In this document: positions 57,610-64,000 of the stretch, piece after piece
Position numbering within the stretch: the first letter of the stretch is position 1
Layout: each line of letters opens with the position of its first letter
DNA from: UBA5976 sp037137575
Lineage (GTDB): Bacteria > Actinomycetota > Actinomycetes > S36-B12 > UBA5976
DNA length: 64,000 nt
Assembly: GCA_037137575.1 (NCBI GenBank)
Contig: JBAXKB010000004.1
Location: 1-64,000, forward strand
Direction of reading: 5' to 3'
Position numbers and translations under genes: made by a program
The notes under the pieces: generated by a model
Database searches by the model: none
What the model saw: only the letters and a program-made list of their open reading frames with translations
What the model was told of the DNA's origin: nothing

Positions 57610-59177
57610 TGACACCGACTATAGAGTACGGCGCGCTTGCACCAATCAGCATCGTGATGTCCGCTGGAGTGATTTCCATTTTGCTTGAAGCGTTCTTACC
57701 TCGCACTACCCGCAGGCCGGTACAGCTGGTGCTGGTATTTTCAACTTTGGCACTTGCCTTGTTTTATGCACTTCTTAATTCGTTAAGTGGCAAAGCAGGC
57801 TCCGCTATGGGTCAAGGCGGACAGTTGCGCGGACTGCGCCAACTGGTTTCCTCCGGTTCAGTAGCAATTGATGGCCCTGGCCTATTTCTCCAGGTAACTA
57901 TTTTGCTAGTCGCTGTAGTTGGCGCGCTGCTTATTGCTGAACGCGGCATTGATCCGCAGGGTGATGCATTCGCTGCTCGCGCATCTGCCCTTCCTGGCAG
58001 TGAAGACGAGCGTCAATTTACCAACCAAGGTTGGTTGCAGACCGAAATCTGGCCACTGTTCTTATTCGCAGTCGGCGGCATGCTGTTGTTCCCGGTATCT
58101 AACGACCTGCTGACTATGTTTGTGGCACTTGAAGTTCTGTCGCTGCCGTTGTACTTACTAGCAAGTATGGCGCGCCGACGTCGCTTGCTCAGCCAAGAAG
58201 CAGCCCTGAAGTATTTCGTTCTAGGCGCATTCTCCAGTGCATTCTTCCTATTTGGGGCAGCACTTATCTATGCGGCAACTGGCACGCTGACTTTCGGAGA
58301 AATTTCTACCGCATTGGGCAATTCATCACACGATGCAATTGTGTTGGCTGGTGTCGGTCTGATTGCAGTTGGCTTGTTATTTAAAGTGGGCGCAGTGCCA
58401 TTTCATCAGTGGACTCCAGATGTTTATCAGGGCGCACCAACCCCATTGGTTGCTTTCATGGCAGCCGCTACAAAAGTGGCAGCGTTTGGCGCACTTCTTC
58501 GCATCTTCTACGTAGCATTTGGCACTCTGCGTTGGGATTGGCGACCAATGATGTGGGCTGTGGCTATCGTGACCATGTTGCTCGGCTCGTTATTGGCGGT
58601 AACGCAGACTGACATCAAGCGCATGCTTGCTTATTCGTCTGTGGCACATTCTGGTTTCATTCTTCTTGGCGTCATTGCCGCTTCGCAGGCAGGATTAGCT
58701 ACTTCGCTGTTCTACTTATTTGCGTATTCATTTACCACACTTGGCTCATTCGCCATTGTGTCGTTGGTGCGCGATCCATCTGGCGAGGCAACACACCTAT
58801 CTAGTTGGGCTGGCCTAGGCAAGAAGTCACCTTTGGTGGCTGGGATTTTTGCGTTGTTCCTGCTCTCACTAGCTGGCATTCCGCTAACTAGTGGTTTCAC
58901 CGCAAAGTTTGCCGTGTTTGGCGCAGCTATTGAAGGCGGAGCAACACCGCTTGTGATTACCGCTGTTATCTCGAGCGCGATTGCTGCTTTCTTCTACGCG
59001 CGCGTCATAGTTTTGATGTTCTTCTCGGAAGGCAAAGCAGACGATGTCGCCGTTGTCGTGCCCAGTGCATTCACCAAGATTGCTATTGCTATTAGTGTCG
59101 CCGTCACCTTGCTATTGGGCATCCTGCCTGAACAAGTTCTCGAAGCGGTCACTAATGCCGGTTTGTTCGTACGATAG
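57609..59177 (+). CDS. nuoN: NADH-quinone oxidoreductase subunit N
   Basis: Third antiporter-like subunit, 522 residues; ALEVLSLPLYLLASMARRRR, GAVPFHQWTPDVYQGAPTP and LAYSSVAHSGFILLGVIA. A 60-residue insert after the second helix (SGKAGSAMGQGGQLRGL and a charged stretch) is usual in actinobacteria. Last nuo gene; the polyprenyl synthase gene starts 26 bases later. Confidence 0.96.
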   Translation: MTPTIEYGALAPISIVMSAGVISILLEAFLPRTTRRPVQLVLVFSTLALALFYALLNSLSGKAGSAMGQGGQLRGLRQLVSSGSVAIDGPGLFLQVTILLVAVVGALLIAERGIDPQGDAFAARASALPGSEDERQFTNQGWLQTEIWPLFLFAVGGMLLFPVSNDLLTMFVALEVLSLPLYLLASMARRRRLLSQEAALKYFVLGAFSSAFFLFGAALIYAATGTLTFGEISTALGNSSHDAIVLAGVGLIAVGLLFKVGAVPFHQWTPDVYQGAPTPLVAFMAAATKVAAFGALLRIFYVAFGTLRWDWRPMMWAVAIVTMLLGSLLAVTQTDIKRMLAYSSVAHSGFILLGVIAASQAGLATSLFYLFAYSFTTLGSFAIVSLVRDPSGEATHLSSWAGLGKKSPLVAGIFALFLLSLAGIPLTSGFTAKFAVFGAAIEGGATPLVITAVISSAIAAFFYARVIVLMFFSEGKADDVAVVVPSAFTKIAIAISVAVTLLLGILPEQVLEAVTNAGLFVR

Positions 59178-59203
59178 GAATTGGCACCCGCCAACGATGT
59201 AAT

Positions 59204-60178
59204 GTGACTGTTTTCCCAGAAGAGCTAGCAACACTTGAGGCAGATTTGTCTGTCCGACTAGTTGCCGTGGAAGATTTGTTACGCAGCGAAATTGCCAGTG
59301 ATTATGCCTTGGCAGACATCACGGCTCGTCACTTAGTTGAAGCCGGCGGAAAGCGATTTCGCCCACTACTTGTGCTGCTAGCTGCGCAATTTGGTAATCC
59401 AGATTCACCGGGCGTTATTCCTGCTGCGGTTGTCGTTGAACTTACCCATCTAGCGACGCTGTATCACGACGATGTTATGGACGAAGCAGACGTTCGACGC
59501 GGCGCACAGTCAGCTAATAGTCGTTGGGGTAATACAGTTGCAATTTTGAGTGGGGATTTCTTATTCGCCCGGTCCTCAAAAATTCTGGCAGATTTAGGGC
59601 CAGAGGCAGTACGTGTGCAAGCACAAACGTTCGAACGTTTAGTCGTTGGCCAACTTCGCGAAAGTGTTGGACCGCAAGCCGGCGAAAACGCCGTTGCTCA
59701 TCACCTGCAGGTTTTGGCGGATAAGACTGGCTCGCTTATTGCAGCTGCTGGTCGTTATGGCGCCATGATGAGTGGGGTAGACGCAGAAACAACCGATGCA
59801 ATTGCCGAGTTTGGCGAATGTGTCGGCGTAGTTTTCCAACTTAGCGATGACTTATTAGATATTGAATCTGAAGTTTCAGGCAAAACACCGGGCACTGATT
59901 TGCGAGAAGGCATTAAAACTTTGCCCGCGCTCTTGGCTTTGCAGGATGAAACCACCACACAGGAATTACGCGATTTGTTATCGCGCCCGTTGCCTAATGA
60001 TGCCGACCATCTACGGGCGCTAACTTTACTGCGCGAGCATCCTGCAATGCGTGCTGCCCGCGATGTCTTGAATGAGTGGGCAGATCGGGCCCGCGACCTG
60101 TTACAGAAACTGCCAGACACGCAGGCTCGCTCGGCCCTGAATGTGCTCATTGACAACGTGAGTGATCGAAAAATCTAG
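59204..60178 (+). CDS. Polyprenyl diphosphate synthase (menaquinone side-chain type)
   Basis: Trans-prenyl transferase of 324 residues. The first Asp-rich motif is LYHDDVMDEADVRRG (Asp89, Asp90, Asp93), the second FQLSDDLLDIESE; GGKRFRPLLVLLAA binds the allylic substrate. Position after nuo and near the men genes matches mycobacterial GrcC1, so it probably makes the menaquinone tail used by MenA. Chain length cannot be read safely. GTG start, probably on the nuo transcript. Confidence 0.93.
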   Translation: MTVFPEELATLEADLSVRLVAVEDLLRSEIASDYALADITARHLVEAGGKRFRPLLVLLAAQFGNPDSPGVIPAAVVVELTHLATLYHDDVMDEADVRRGAQSANSRWGNTVAILSGDFLFARSSKILADLGPEAVRVQAQTFERLVVGQLRESVGPQAGENAVAHHLQVLADKTGSLIAAAGRYGAMMSGVDAETTDAIAEFGECVGVVFQLSDDLLDIESEVSGKTPGTDLREGIKTLPALLALQDETTTQELRDLLSRPLPNDADHLRALTLLREHPAMRAARDVLNEWADRARDLLQKLPDTQARSALNVLIDNVSDRKI

Positions 60179-60310
60179 GTAATTCGGGCTTTTTCGCCTC
60201 TTCTAGGTAAAGAAATAGCCAAGATTTAGCCAAATCCCATTTTTCCACTAGAAATTGCCCAGTTTGCCCGCCACAATGAAGTTAAGAGTTTTTCGGCTTT
60301 AGGAGCAGGT

Positions 60311-61360
60311 ATGCGTAAGTTAGCAAAAATGATGATTGCACTAGTTGCAGTTTGGTCATTGATGTTTGTGGGCACAAGTCCGGCCTCAGCGAATAATACC
60401 TCGAAGCCAACCAAGAGTTCATCAGTCAGTTCCACTCACAAAGCGGACAAGACTAAGAAGAAAGATAAAAAGACCAAAAAGACAAAGAAGGCTAAAAAAG
60501 CTGGCAAGAAAGCTAAGAAGGCTAAAAAAGTTGGCAAGAAAGGCAAACGCGTAGCAAATTTCGCGCCAGTTGCCGAACCGACTCCAACAGATGCGCCGCT
60601 GTGCGATCCCGATGTTGATGTCTGCGACCCAGTTGTTGATCCAGACCCGACACCATATTGCTCGGTAGTTAGGGTCGGAGATGTTGATGTCTGCGAACCA
60701 ATTTGTGACCCAGCAGTTGATGTATGTGATCCACCGTGCGATCCGATGATCGACAAGCTCTGCCAACCAATTGATCCAACTTGTGATCCTGCAGTAGATG
60801 TTTGGTGTGAAATTGTTGTTGATCCAACTTGCGACTCAACAGTTGATTCTTGTGACCCGGTTGTTGACCCGATCGATCCGATTGTTGACCCATACCCAAC
60901 TTGGGACTTCAACTCTGCAGCTTGGACCACCTACTATGACAGTCTTGCCAAAGCAAATACTGATTACACAGATTTTGTTGCAGCTGCCCAAGCCGAATTC
61001 AATGCATCAACATCAGATGCAAGAGCAGCGCTTGATGAAGCATATGCATCTGCAACAACTTTTGCTGAGATAGTCAAAGCAAAAACCGAATTCCGACTAG
61101 CTACTGAAGTTCAGCAAGCGAAACTTAATGCCGTACTCGCTGATGCAAACGAAGCATTTGCATATCTTTCCAACAAGGCTTACGACCAATTGGTCGCTGA
61201 TGGTGGATTGACTGTGTTTAAGTGTGGCGATCGTGATGGCGACGATGTAGATGTAAAAACCCATGTTGATCCTATGCCGCCTGCGCCAGGCGAGACTGGC
61301 GCACCAGTTCCACCGAAGGATGGAAAGCGCCATAAGGACCATAAGAAGCGTGGACATTAA
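60311..61360 (+). CDS. Secreted Lys-rich, Asp-Pro-Cys repeat protein (novel)
   Basis: A 349-residue exported protein that I do not recognise. Signal peptide with cleavage after ASA (residue 27). Residues 44-80 are a basic arm (22 Lys and one Arg in 37), including a 10-residue tandem repeat (61-70, 71-80). Residues 98-181 hold twelve cysteines in repeats of CDP-x-V/I-D-x(1,2)-C (98/105, 132/139, 143/151, 158/166, 174/181). Residues 197-295 form an Ala-rich helical domain, then C305 and an acidic DRDGDDVD (307-314), Pro-rich linker and basic tail (KRHKDHKKRGH). AGGAG precedes the ATG and a strong terminator follows: a single-gene unit. It may bind metal or an acidic cell-surface polymer. Confidence 0.8.
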   Translation: MRKLAKMMIALVAVWSLMFVGTSPASANNTSKPTKSSSVSSTHKADKTKKKDKKTKKTKKAKKAGKKAKKAKKVGKKGKRVANFAPVAEPTPTDAPLCDPDVDVCDPVVDPDPTPYCSVVRVGDVDVCEPICDPAVDVCDPPCDPMIDKLCQPIDPTCDPAVDVWCEIVVDPTCDSTVDSCDPVVDPIDPIVDPYPTWDFNSAAWTTYYDSLAKANTDYTDFVAAAQAEFNASTSDARAALDEAYASATTFAEIVKAKTEFRLATEVQQAKLNAVLADANEAFAYLSNKAYDQLVADGGLTVFKCGDRDGDDVDVKTHVDPMPPAPGETGAPVPPKDGKRHKDHKKRGH

Positions 61361-61377
61361 TCCAAGAAATTGACTTG

Positions 61378-61412
61378 CTGTGGGCCTGGGTTTTTCCCGG
61401 CCCACAGTTTTT
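61378..61412 (+). terminator. Rho-independent terminator after the repeat protein
   Basis: CTGTGGGCC (61378-61386) pairs perfectly with GGCCCACAG (61399-61407), with GGG/CCC continuing the stem above a bulge, followed by TTTTT. It starts 17 bases after the stop. Confidence 0.92.
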
Positions 61413-61494
61413 CCGTGAACGTAGGTGCGGGCTGGCTGTGCAAATTTTCGCAGGGTAAACCTAAACAGGTGGAACTTCCCAGCTAGTTATCGCC

Positions 61495-61500
61495 TAAAGT
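61495..61500 (+). promoter_or_regulatory. Leaderless -10 box (TAAAGT) of the second nuoB-like gene
   Basis: TAAAGT ends six bases before the GTG at 61507. It makes the GTG, not the ATG three bases later, the likely start and shows that this set has its own promoter. Confidence 0.42.
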
Positions 61501-61506
61501 CGTAGT

Positions 61507-61905
61507 GTGATGCAAACTCCCGCAACTAAGCCCCATATTTTGGAATTGGGTCTGGCTTGCTGTGCGCTCGAGGCTTCCTCAGTGGATTTACTAGAGGCTG
61601 CGGCATCACTTGTTGATGTGACTCAACTCGAAAAATTTAGCTCTCACATTCTGGTAATTGCCGGTACGGTAACCCATGCGCTAGCGCCGACGGTAAAACA
61701 CGCATACGAGCAGTTAGCCGAACCTAAAGTTGTTATTGCCTTTGGAGTTTGTGCCATTAGCGGCGGGCCTTACTGGGACTCATACAGCGTCTTAAATGGT
61801 GCTGGCCAACTATTGCCAGTCGATCTGATGGTTCCTGGCTGTCCGCCTGCGCCAGAAGATCTGGCTGCGGCTCTGGGTGAAGCACTGAGGTTGATTAAGC
61901 CATGA
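61507..61905 (+). CDS. NuoB-like / group 4 hydrogenase small-subunit-like protein
   Basis: A 132-residue protein with all four N2-type [4Fe-4S] ligands: Cys18 and Cys19 (GLACCALE), Cys82 (GVCAISGGPYWDSYSV) and Cys112 (VPGCPPAPE). GVCAISGGPYWDSYSV is closer to hydrogenase-like or Fpo-type small subunits than to the NuoB at 44607. The quinone-facing and membrane-contact regions are shortened. It overlaps the next gene by 4 bases. No large (NuoD-like) partner is present. Confidence 0.85.
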   Translation: MMQTPATKPHILELGLACCALEASSVDLLEAAASLVDVTQLEKFSSHILVIAGTVTHALAPTVKHAYEQLAEPKVVIAFGVCAISGGPYWDSYSVLNGAGQLLPVDLMVPGCPPAPEDLAAALGEALRLIKP

Positions 61906-62390
61906 TTAATTACCCAGGTGCAACTCGCTTCGAAGCGCGCCACGATGCTAGCTGGCTGTGGATTACTGCGGACAGTTGGCTCGACTGCGCCAGCTGGTTA
62001 AAAGCGCGCAAGTTCGTTAGATGCGAGTGGCTCACTGCAGTTCACTTAGCCGAAGATCAATTTCAAGTGACTTTGTGTGTGAGCGATTCTTTGGCTAACG
62101 AAAAAGTGCTTGTCGTGACTCAAGTTGACCAAGAGATTGAATCACTTGAGCAGATTTACCCAGTTGTGCAATTTCACGAACGTGAAGTTCGCCAGATGCT
62201 GGGGCTTAATTTTAAAAATGCCACAGATGAAAGTCCGGCTTTCAGCGCAGATTTCGCTGGGCACCCATTACGCCGCGACTTTGCCTTAACCGAACGCACG
62301 GAACACGAGTGGCCAGGGCAAGTAGACCCAGAGAAGCAAACTAAGCGCCGGCCAGCACTTGCCCCGGGTGTGCGTCAGGAGTGGTTGTAA
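61902..62390 (+). CDS. NuoC-like 30 kDa subunit
   Basis: A 162-residue protein with the NuoC fold; the signature FHEREVRQMLGLNF then AGHPLRRDFAL corresponds to the WHERETFDFFGI and GHPQRKDYPLG of the main NuoC. It lacks the long N-terminal extension of the main NuoC. The charged C terminus contains PGQVDPEKQTKRRPAL. Its stop overlaps the ATG of the ferredoxin gene (TAATG), so all three genes are coupled. Confidence 0.83.
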   Translation: MINYPGATRFEARHDASWLWITADSWLDCASWLKARKFVRCEWLTAVHLAEDQFQVTLCVSDSLANEKVLVVTQVDQEIESLEQIYPVVQFHEREVRQMLGLNFKNATDESPAFSADFAGHPLRRDFALTERTEHEWPGQVDPEKQTKRRPALAPGVRQEWL

Positions 62391-62791
62391 TGAGTGGGCC
62401 ACATGAATCAATCGCTCTGCATCCGCAGAGCTGCACTTCGTGCATGTTGTGTGTGCGCGAATGCCCAGACTGGTGCATAACAGTGGAAGCTCACTCAGAG
62501 CCAGATGCTGATGCGCCGCAGTACAGTAATGCCCGGCGCCCAGCCATGAAGAATGTTTTAGATTCGTTTGAGATCGATTTCAGTCACTGCATGTGGTGCG
62601 GTATCTGTATCGATGTGTGCCCGTTTGATGCTTTGCATTGGTCGGCGCAACCACTAGCTGCTAGCACGCAGCGCGACGGATTAATTTATCCAATCGAGCG
62701 ACTTATCGAAAATTTACCCTTAGCTAAAAGACCAGATGGAAGCGCTGCACCACAAATTGACGAACCACCAAGTGGTCGGCGCAAAAAGTAA
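62390..62791 (+). CDS. NuoI-like 2x[4Fe-4S] ferredoxin subunit
   Basis: A 133-residue protein with two CXXCXXCXXXCP clusters: CTSCMLCVRECP near residue 15 and CMWCGICIDVCP near 61, separated by a 35-residue linker instead of the shorter NuoI spacing. The N-terminal amphipathic helix of true NuoI is missing. The C terminus is basic (SGRRKK). Third and last gene of the small complex I-like set. Confidence 0.85.
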   Translation: MSGPHESIALHPQSCTSCMLCVRECPDWCITVEAHSEPDADAPQYSNARRPAMKNVLDSFEIDFSHCMWCGICIDVCPFDALHWSAQPLAASTQRDGLIYPIERLIENLPLAKRPDGSAAPQIDEPPSGRRKK

Positions 62792-62798
62792 CTTCGGC

Positions 62799-63290
62799 TT
62801 AGCGGTAGTTGGTGAATTGAACTGCGAAATCTAAGTCGGCATCTTTTAAGAGTGCCTGTACTTCTTGCAAATCATCGCGACTCTTGCTAGTAACCCGAAG
62901 TTCTTCGCCCATAATCTGGGTCTTGATACTCTTTGGGCCTTCATCGCGAATTAGTTTGCCGATCTTCTTGGCTTGCTCCTGATTGATGCCAGCCAAAAAG
63001 TCGCCGTTGATTTTGTATTCCTTGCCCGAAAGGCGAGGGTCTGTTGATTTCAGAGATTTAAGACTTACGCCCCGCTTAACTAACTTGTCGCGAAGTACTT
63101 CGAGCGCTGCTTTAACTTTTTCCTCAGTTGATGAAGTTATTTCAACACCAAGCTCGCCTTTCCACTCAATCGTGGTGTCAGTTCCTTTGAAGTCAAAGCG
63201 AGTAGCTAGTTCTTTTTGTGCCTGATTTAAGGCATTATCTGCCTCTTGGCGATCTACTTTGCTAACGATATCGAAACTGGAATCAGCCAT
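62799..63290 (-). CDS. YajQ family nucleotide-binding protein
   Basis: A 163-residue protein with two ferredoxin-like domains, recognised by SFDIVSKVDRQEADNALNQA, ATRFDFKGTDTTIEW and KSIKTQIMGEELRVTSKSRD. Family members bind nucleotides, and c-di-GMP in some species. AGGTGAGG lies just ahead of the ATG. It is convergent with the NuoI-like gene; 7 bases separate the stops. Confidence 0.94.
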   Translation of the reverse strand: MADSSFDIVSKVDRQEADNALNQAQKELATRFDFKGTDTTIEWKGELGVEITSSTEEKVKAALEVLRDKLVKRGVSLKSLKSTDPRLSGKEYKINGDFLAGINQEQAKKIGKLIRDEGPKSIKTQIMGEELRVTSKSRDDLQEVQALLKDADLDFAVQFTNYR

Positions 63291-63405
63291 TTTTACCTCA
63301 CCTGGAATTACTTATTAAGTGTCAGAATACCGTTTCGGGTGAGGGCGATTGGCAGTAAGGGGCTATGTGTCGGTATTCTCGTTGAGTTGCCAATTTTGGT
63401 AGCGT

Positions 63406-63489
63406 GGCAGGTTGCCCGAGCGGCCAATGGGAGCGGACTGTAAATCCGTCGCGCAAGCTACAGTGGTTCGAATCCACTACCTGCCACCA
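63406..63489 (+). tRNA. tRNA-Tyr (GTA)
   Basis: Acceptor stem GGCAGGT (63406-63412) pairs with ACCTGCC (63479-63485), then discriminator A and an encoded CCA (63487-63489). Anticodon GTA at 63440-63442 in a CTGTAAA loop; T arm GTGG-TTCGAAT-CCAC. A long variable arm makes it class II, as bacterial tRNA-Tyr is. Single tRNA, not in a cluster. Confidence 0.96.
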
Positions 63490-63550
63490 CTTTGTTTTGA
63501 GCAATCGCTTATTCAATCTCGAACCTCTGGTTCCTGGCAAAATTCTCAGG

Positions 63551-63556
63551 TACGCT
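63551..63556 (+). promoter_or_regulatory. Leaderless -10 box (TACGCT) of the lamin-tail gene
   Basis: TACGCT ends seven bases before the ATG at 63564, the same hexamer and spacing as at the HAD phosphatase gene (26776-26781). Confidence 0.35.
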
Positions 63557-63563
63557 CAAAGAA

Positions 63564-64000
63564 ATGTTTACCCCAGCTAAATCCAATTCGCCGTTCGCTT
63601 TTGTAAAAACAGGAACGGACCATAACGTGGTGCGGTCCAAAGTCGGTTTACTGGTATTCGCTCTTGTTGCCCTATTCGGGTTACTTAACCCAACCACTAT
63701 TCATGCAAGTGAAGTATCAGTCGTGATTAATGAAGTTGACTGCCATGGCAACGATTGGGTTGAGTTGTTCAACCGCGGCTCTAACGCGGTCGATATATCA
63801 GAATGGATTTTGACGGACAAAAAATTTTCCACCAAGAATCTTTTACACCTTTATAAATTCCCAACAGGCACATCACTAGCAAGTCATGCGCATTTAATTG
63901 TGCAACAAACTGGGGTAGGGGATCTGCAATTACCTTTTGGAATCAGTTGCGCCAAAGGTGGAATAGTGCGGTTGGGCCAACCTATTTCACCAACATCAAT
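63564..64000 (+). CDS. Secreted lamin-tail-domain protein, truncated by the window edge
   Basis: An open frame of 145 codons running off the end. The N terminus has a cytoplasmic stretch, then one hydrophobic signal or anchor helix (VGLLVFALVALFGLL). It leads straight into a lamin-tail domain (VVINEVDCHGNDWVELFNRG, then VDISEWILTDK and a later LIVQQTG). Bacterial lamin-tail domains often come with extracellular nucleases or phosphatases, so the missing part may be catalytic. The two cysteines (DCHGN and ISCAKGG) may form a disulfide. Confidence 0.8.
   Translation, partial: MFTPAKSNSPFAFVKTGTDHNVVRSKVGLLVFALVALFGLLNPTTIHASEVSVVINEVDCHGNDWVELFNRGSNAVDISEWILTDKKFSTKNLLHLYKFPTGTSLASHAHLIVQQTGVGDLQLPFGISCAKGGIVRLGQPISPTS

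Noticed and set aside
60450..60550. A-rich repeat stretch considered as a microsatellite or CRISPR-like repeat
   Set aside because: It is in frame and codes the Lys-rich arm; repeats are adjacent and degenerate, with no spacers. No CRISPR array is present in the window.
60436..60930. 164-codon minus-strand frame with Gly/Ser/Thr repeats and a hydrophobic tail
   Set aside because: It arises from reading the Asp-Pro-Cys and Lys repeats backwards; the plus-strand gene has a signal peptide, SD and terminator.

Overview
The window is one continuous stretch of a free-living actinobacterial chromosome. Coding is dense, with short intergenic gaps, roughly balanced base composition by eye, many GTG starts and 1-4 bp gene overlaps. 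I see no insertion sequences, phage genes or CRISPR arrays. The actinobacterial assignment rests on dnaK-grpE-dnaJ-hspR with a HAIR operator, DisA next to RadA, the proC / HTH / bS22 / SerB1-like / glutaredoxin / Rex order, the uroporphyrinogen methyltransferase-HemD fusion, ResA-CcdA-ResB-CcsA followed by menaquinone genes, and a mycobacterium-like gene order over more than 30 kb. A heliorhodopsin very close to the founding actinobacterial one, together with moderate GC and compact spacing, suggests a freshwater planktonic actinobacterium of the acI / Nanopelagicales kind. That last step is inference.

Layout. 0-7 kb: a polysaccharide pyruvyl transferase fused to a propeller-like domain, an L,D-transpeptidase, an HPP protein with arsenate reductase, an MpaB-type oxygenase, Ogt and a MalY/PatB aminotransferase. 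7-11 kb: the DnaK heat-shock operon, with an unusual DnaJ lacking its zinc finger. 11-20 kb: SDR, heliorhodopsin, pyrE, DedA, fba, a 33-residue membrane peptide, nitrobindin, Fur, YgfZ, DTD and asparaginase. 20-26.8 kb: DisA, RadA, a 10-cysteine protein, proline dehydrogenase, ProC, an HTH protein, bS22 and a HAD hydrolase. 26.8-34 kb: glutaredoxin, Rex, HemD fusion, a phosphatase and system II cytochrome c maturation. hemA, hemC, hemB and hemL, which usually sit here, are missing. 34-44 kb: menaquinone genes menA, E, B, C, D, F and ubiE. 44-59 kb: all fourteen nuo genes behind a near-perfect Rex operator. 59-64 kb: polyprenyl diphosphate synthase, a strange Lys-rich and Asp-Pro-Cys repeat secreted protein, a small second set of complex I-like subunits (B, C, I only), YajQ, tRNA-Tyr and a truncated lamin-tail protein.

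How it fits together. The 27-62 kb region is a respiratory superlocus: cytochrome c maturation, the quinone ring, its prenyl tail, complex I, and the NADH sensor Rex whose probable site lies in front of nuoA.

A recurring promoter layout runs through the window. A TANNNT hexamer ends 6 or 7 bases before the start codon with no usual ribosome-binding site, which points to leaderless mRNAs at about a dozen transcription units. The strongest leads for something undescribed are the Lys/Asp-Pro-Cys protein (60311-61360), the orphan NuoB/NuoC/NuoI-like trio (61507-62791), the 10-cysteine protein by proline dehydrogenase, and the 33-residue peptide coupled to a nitrobindin that seems to start at CTG.
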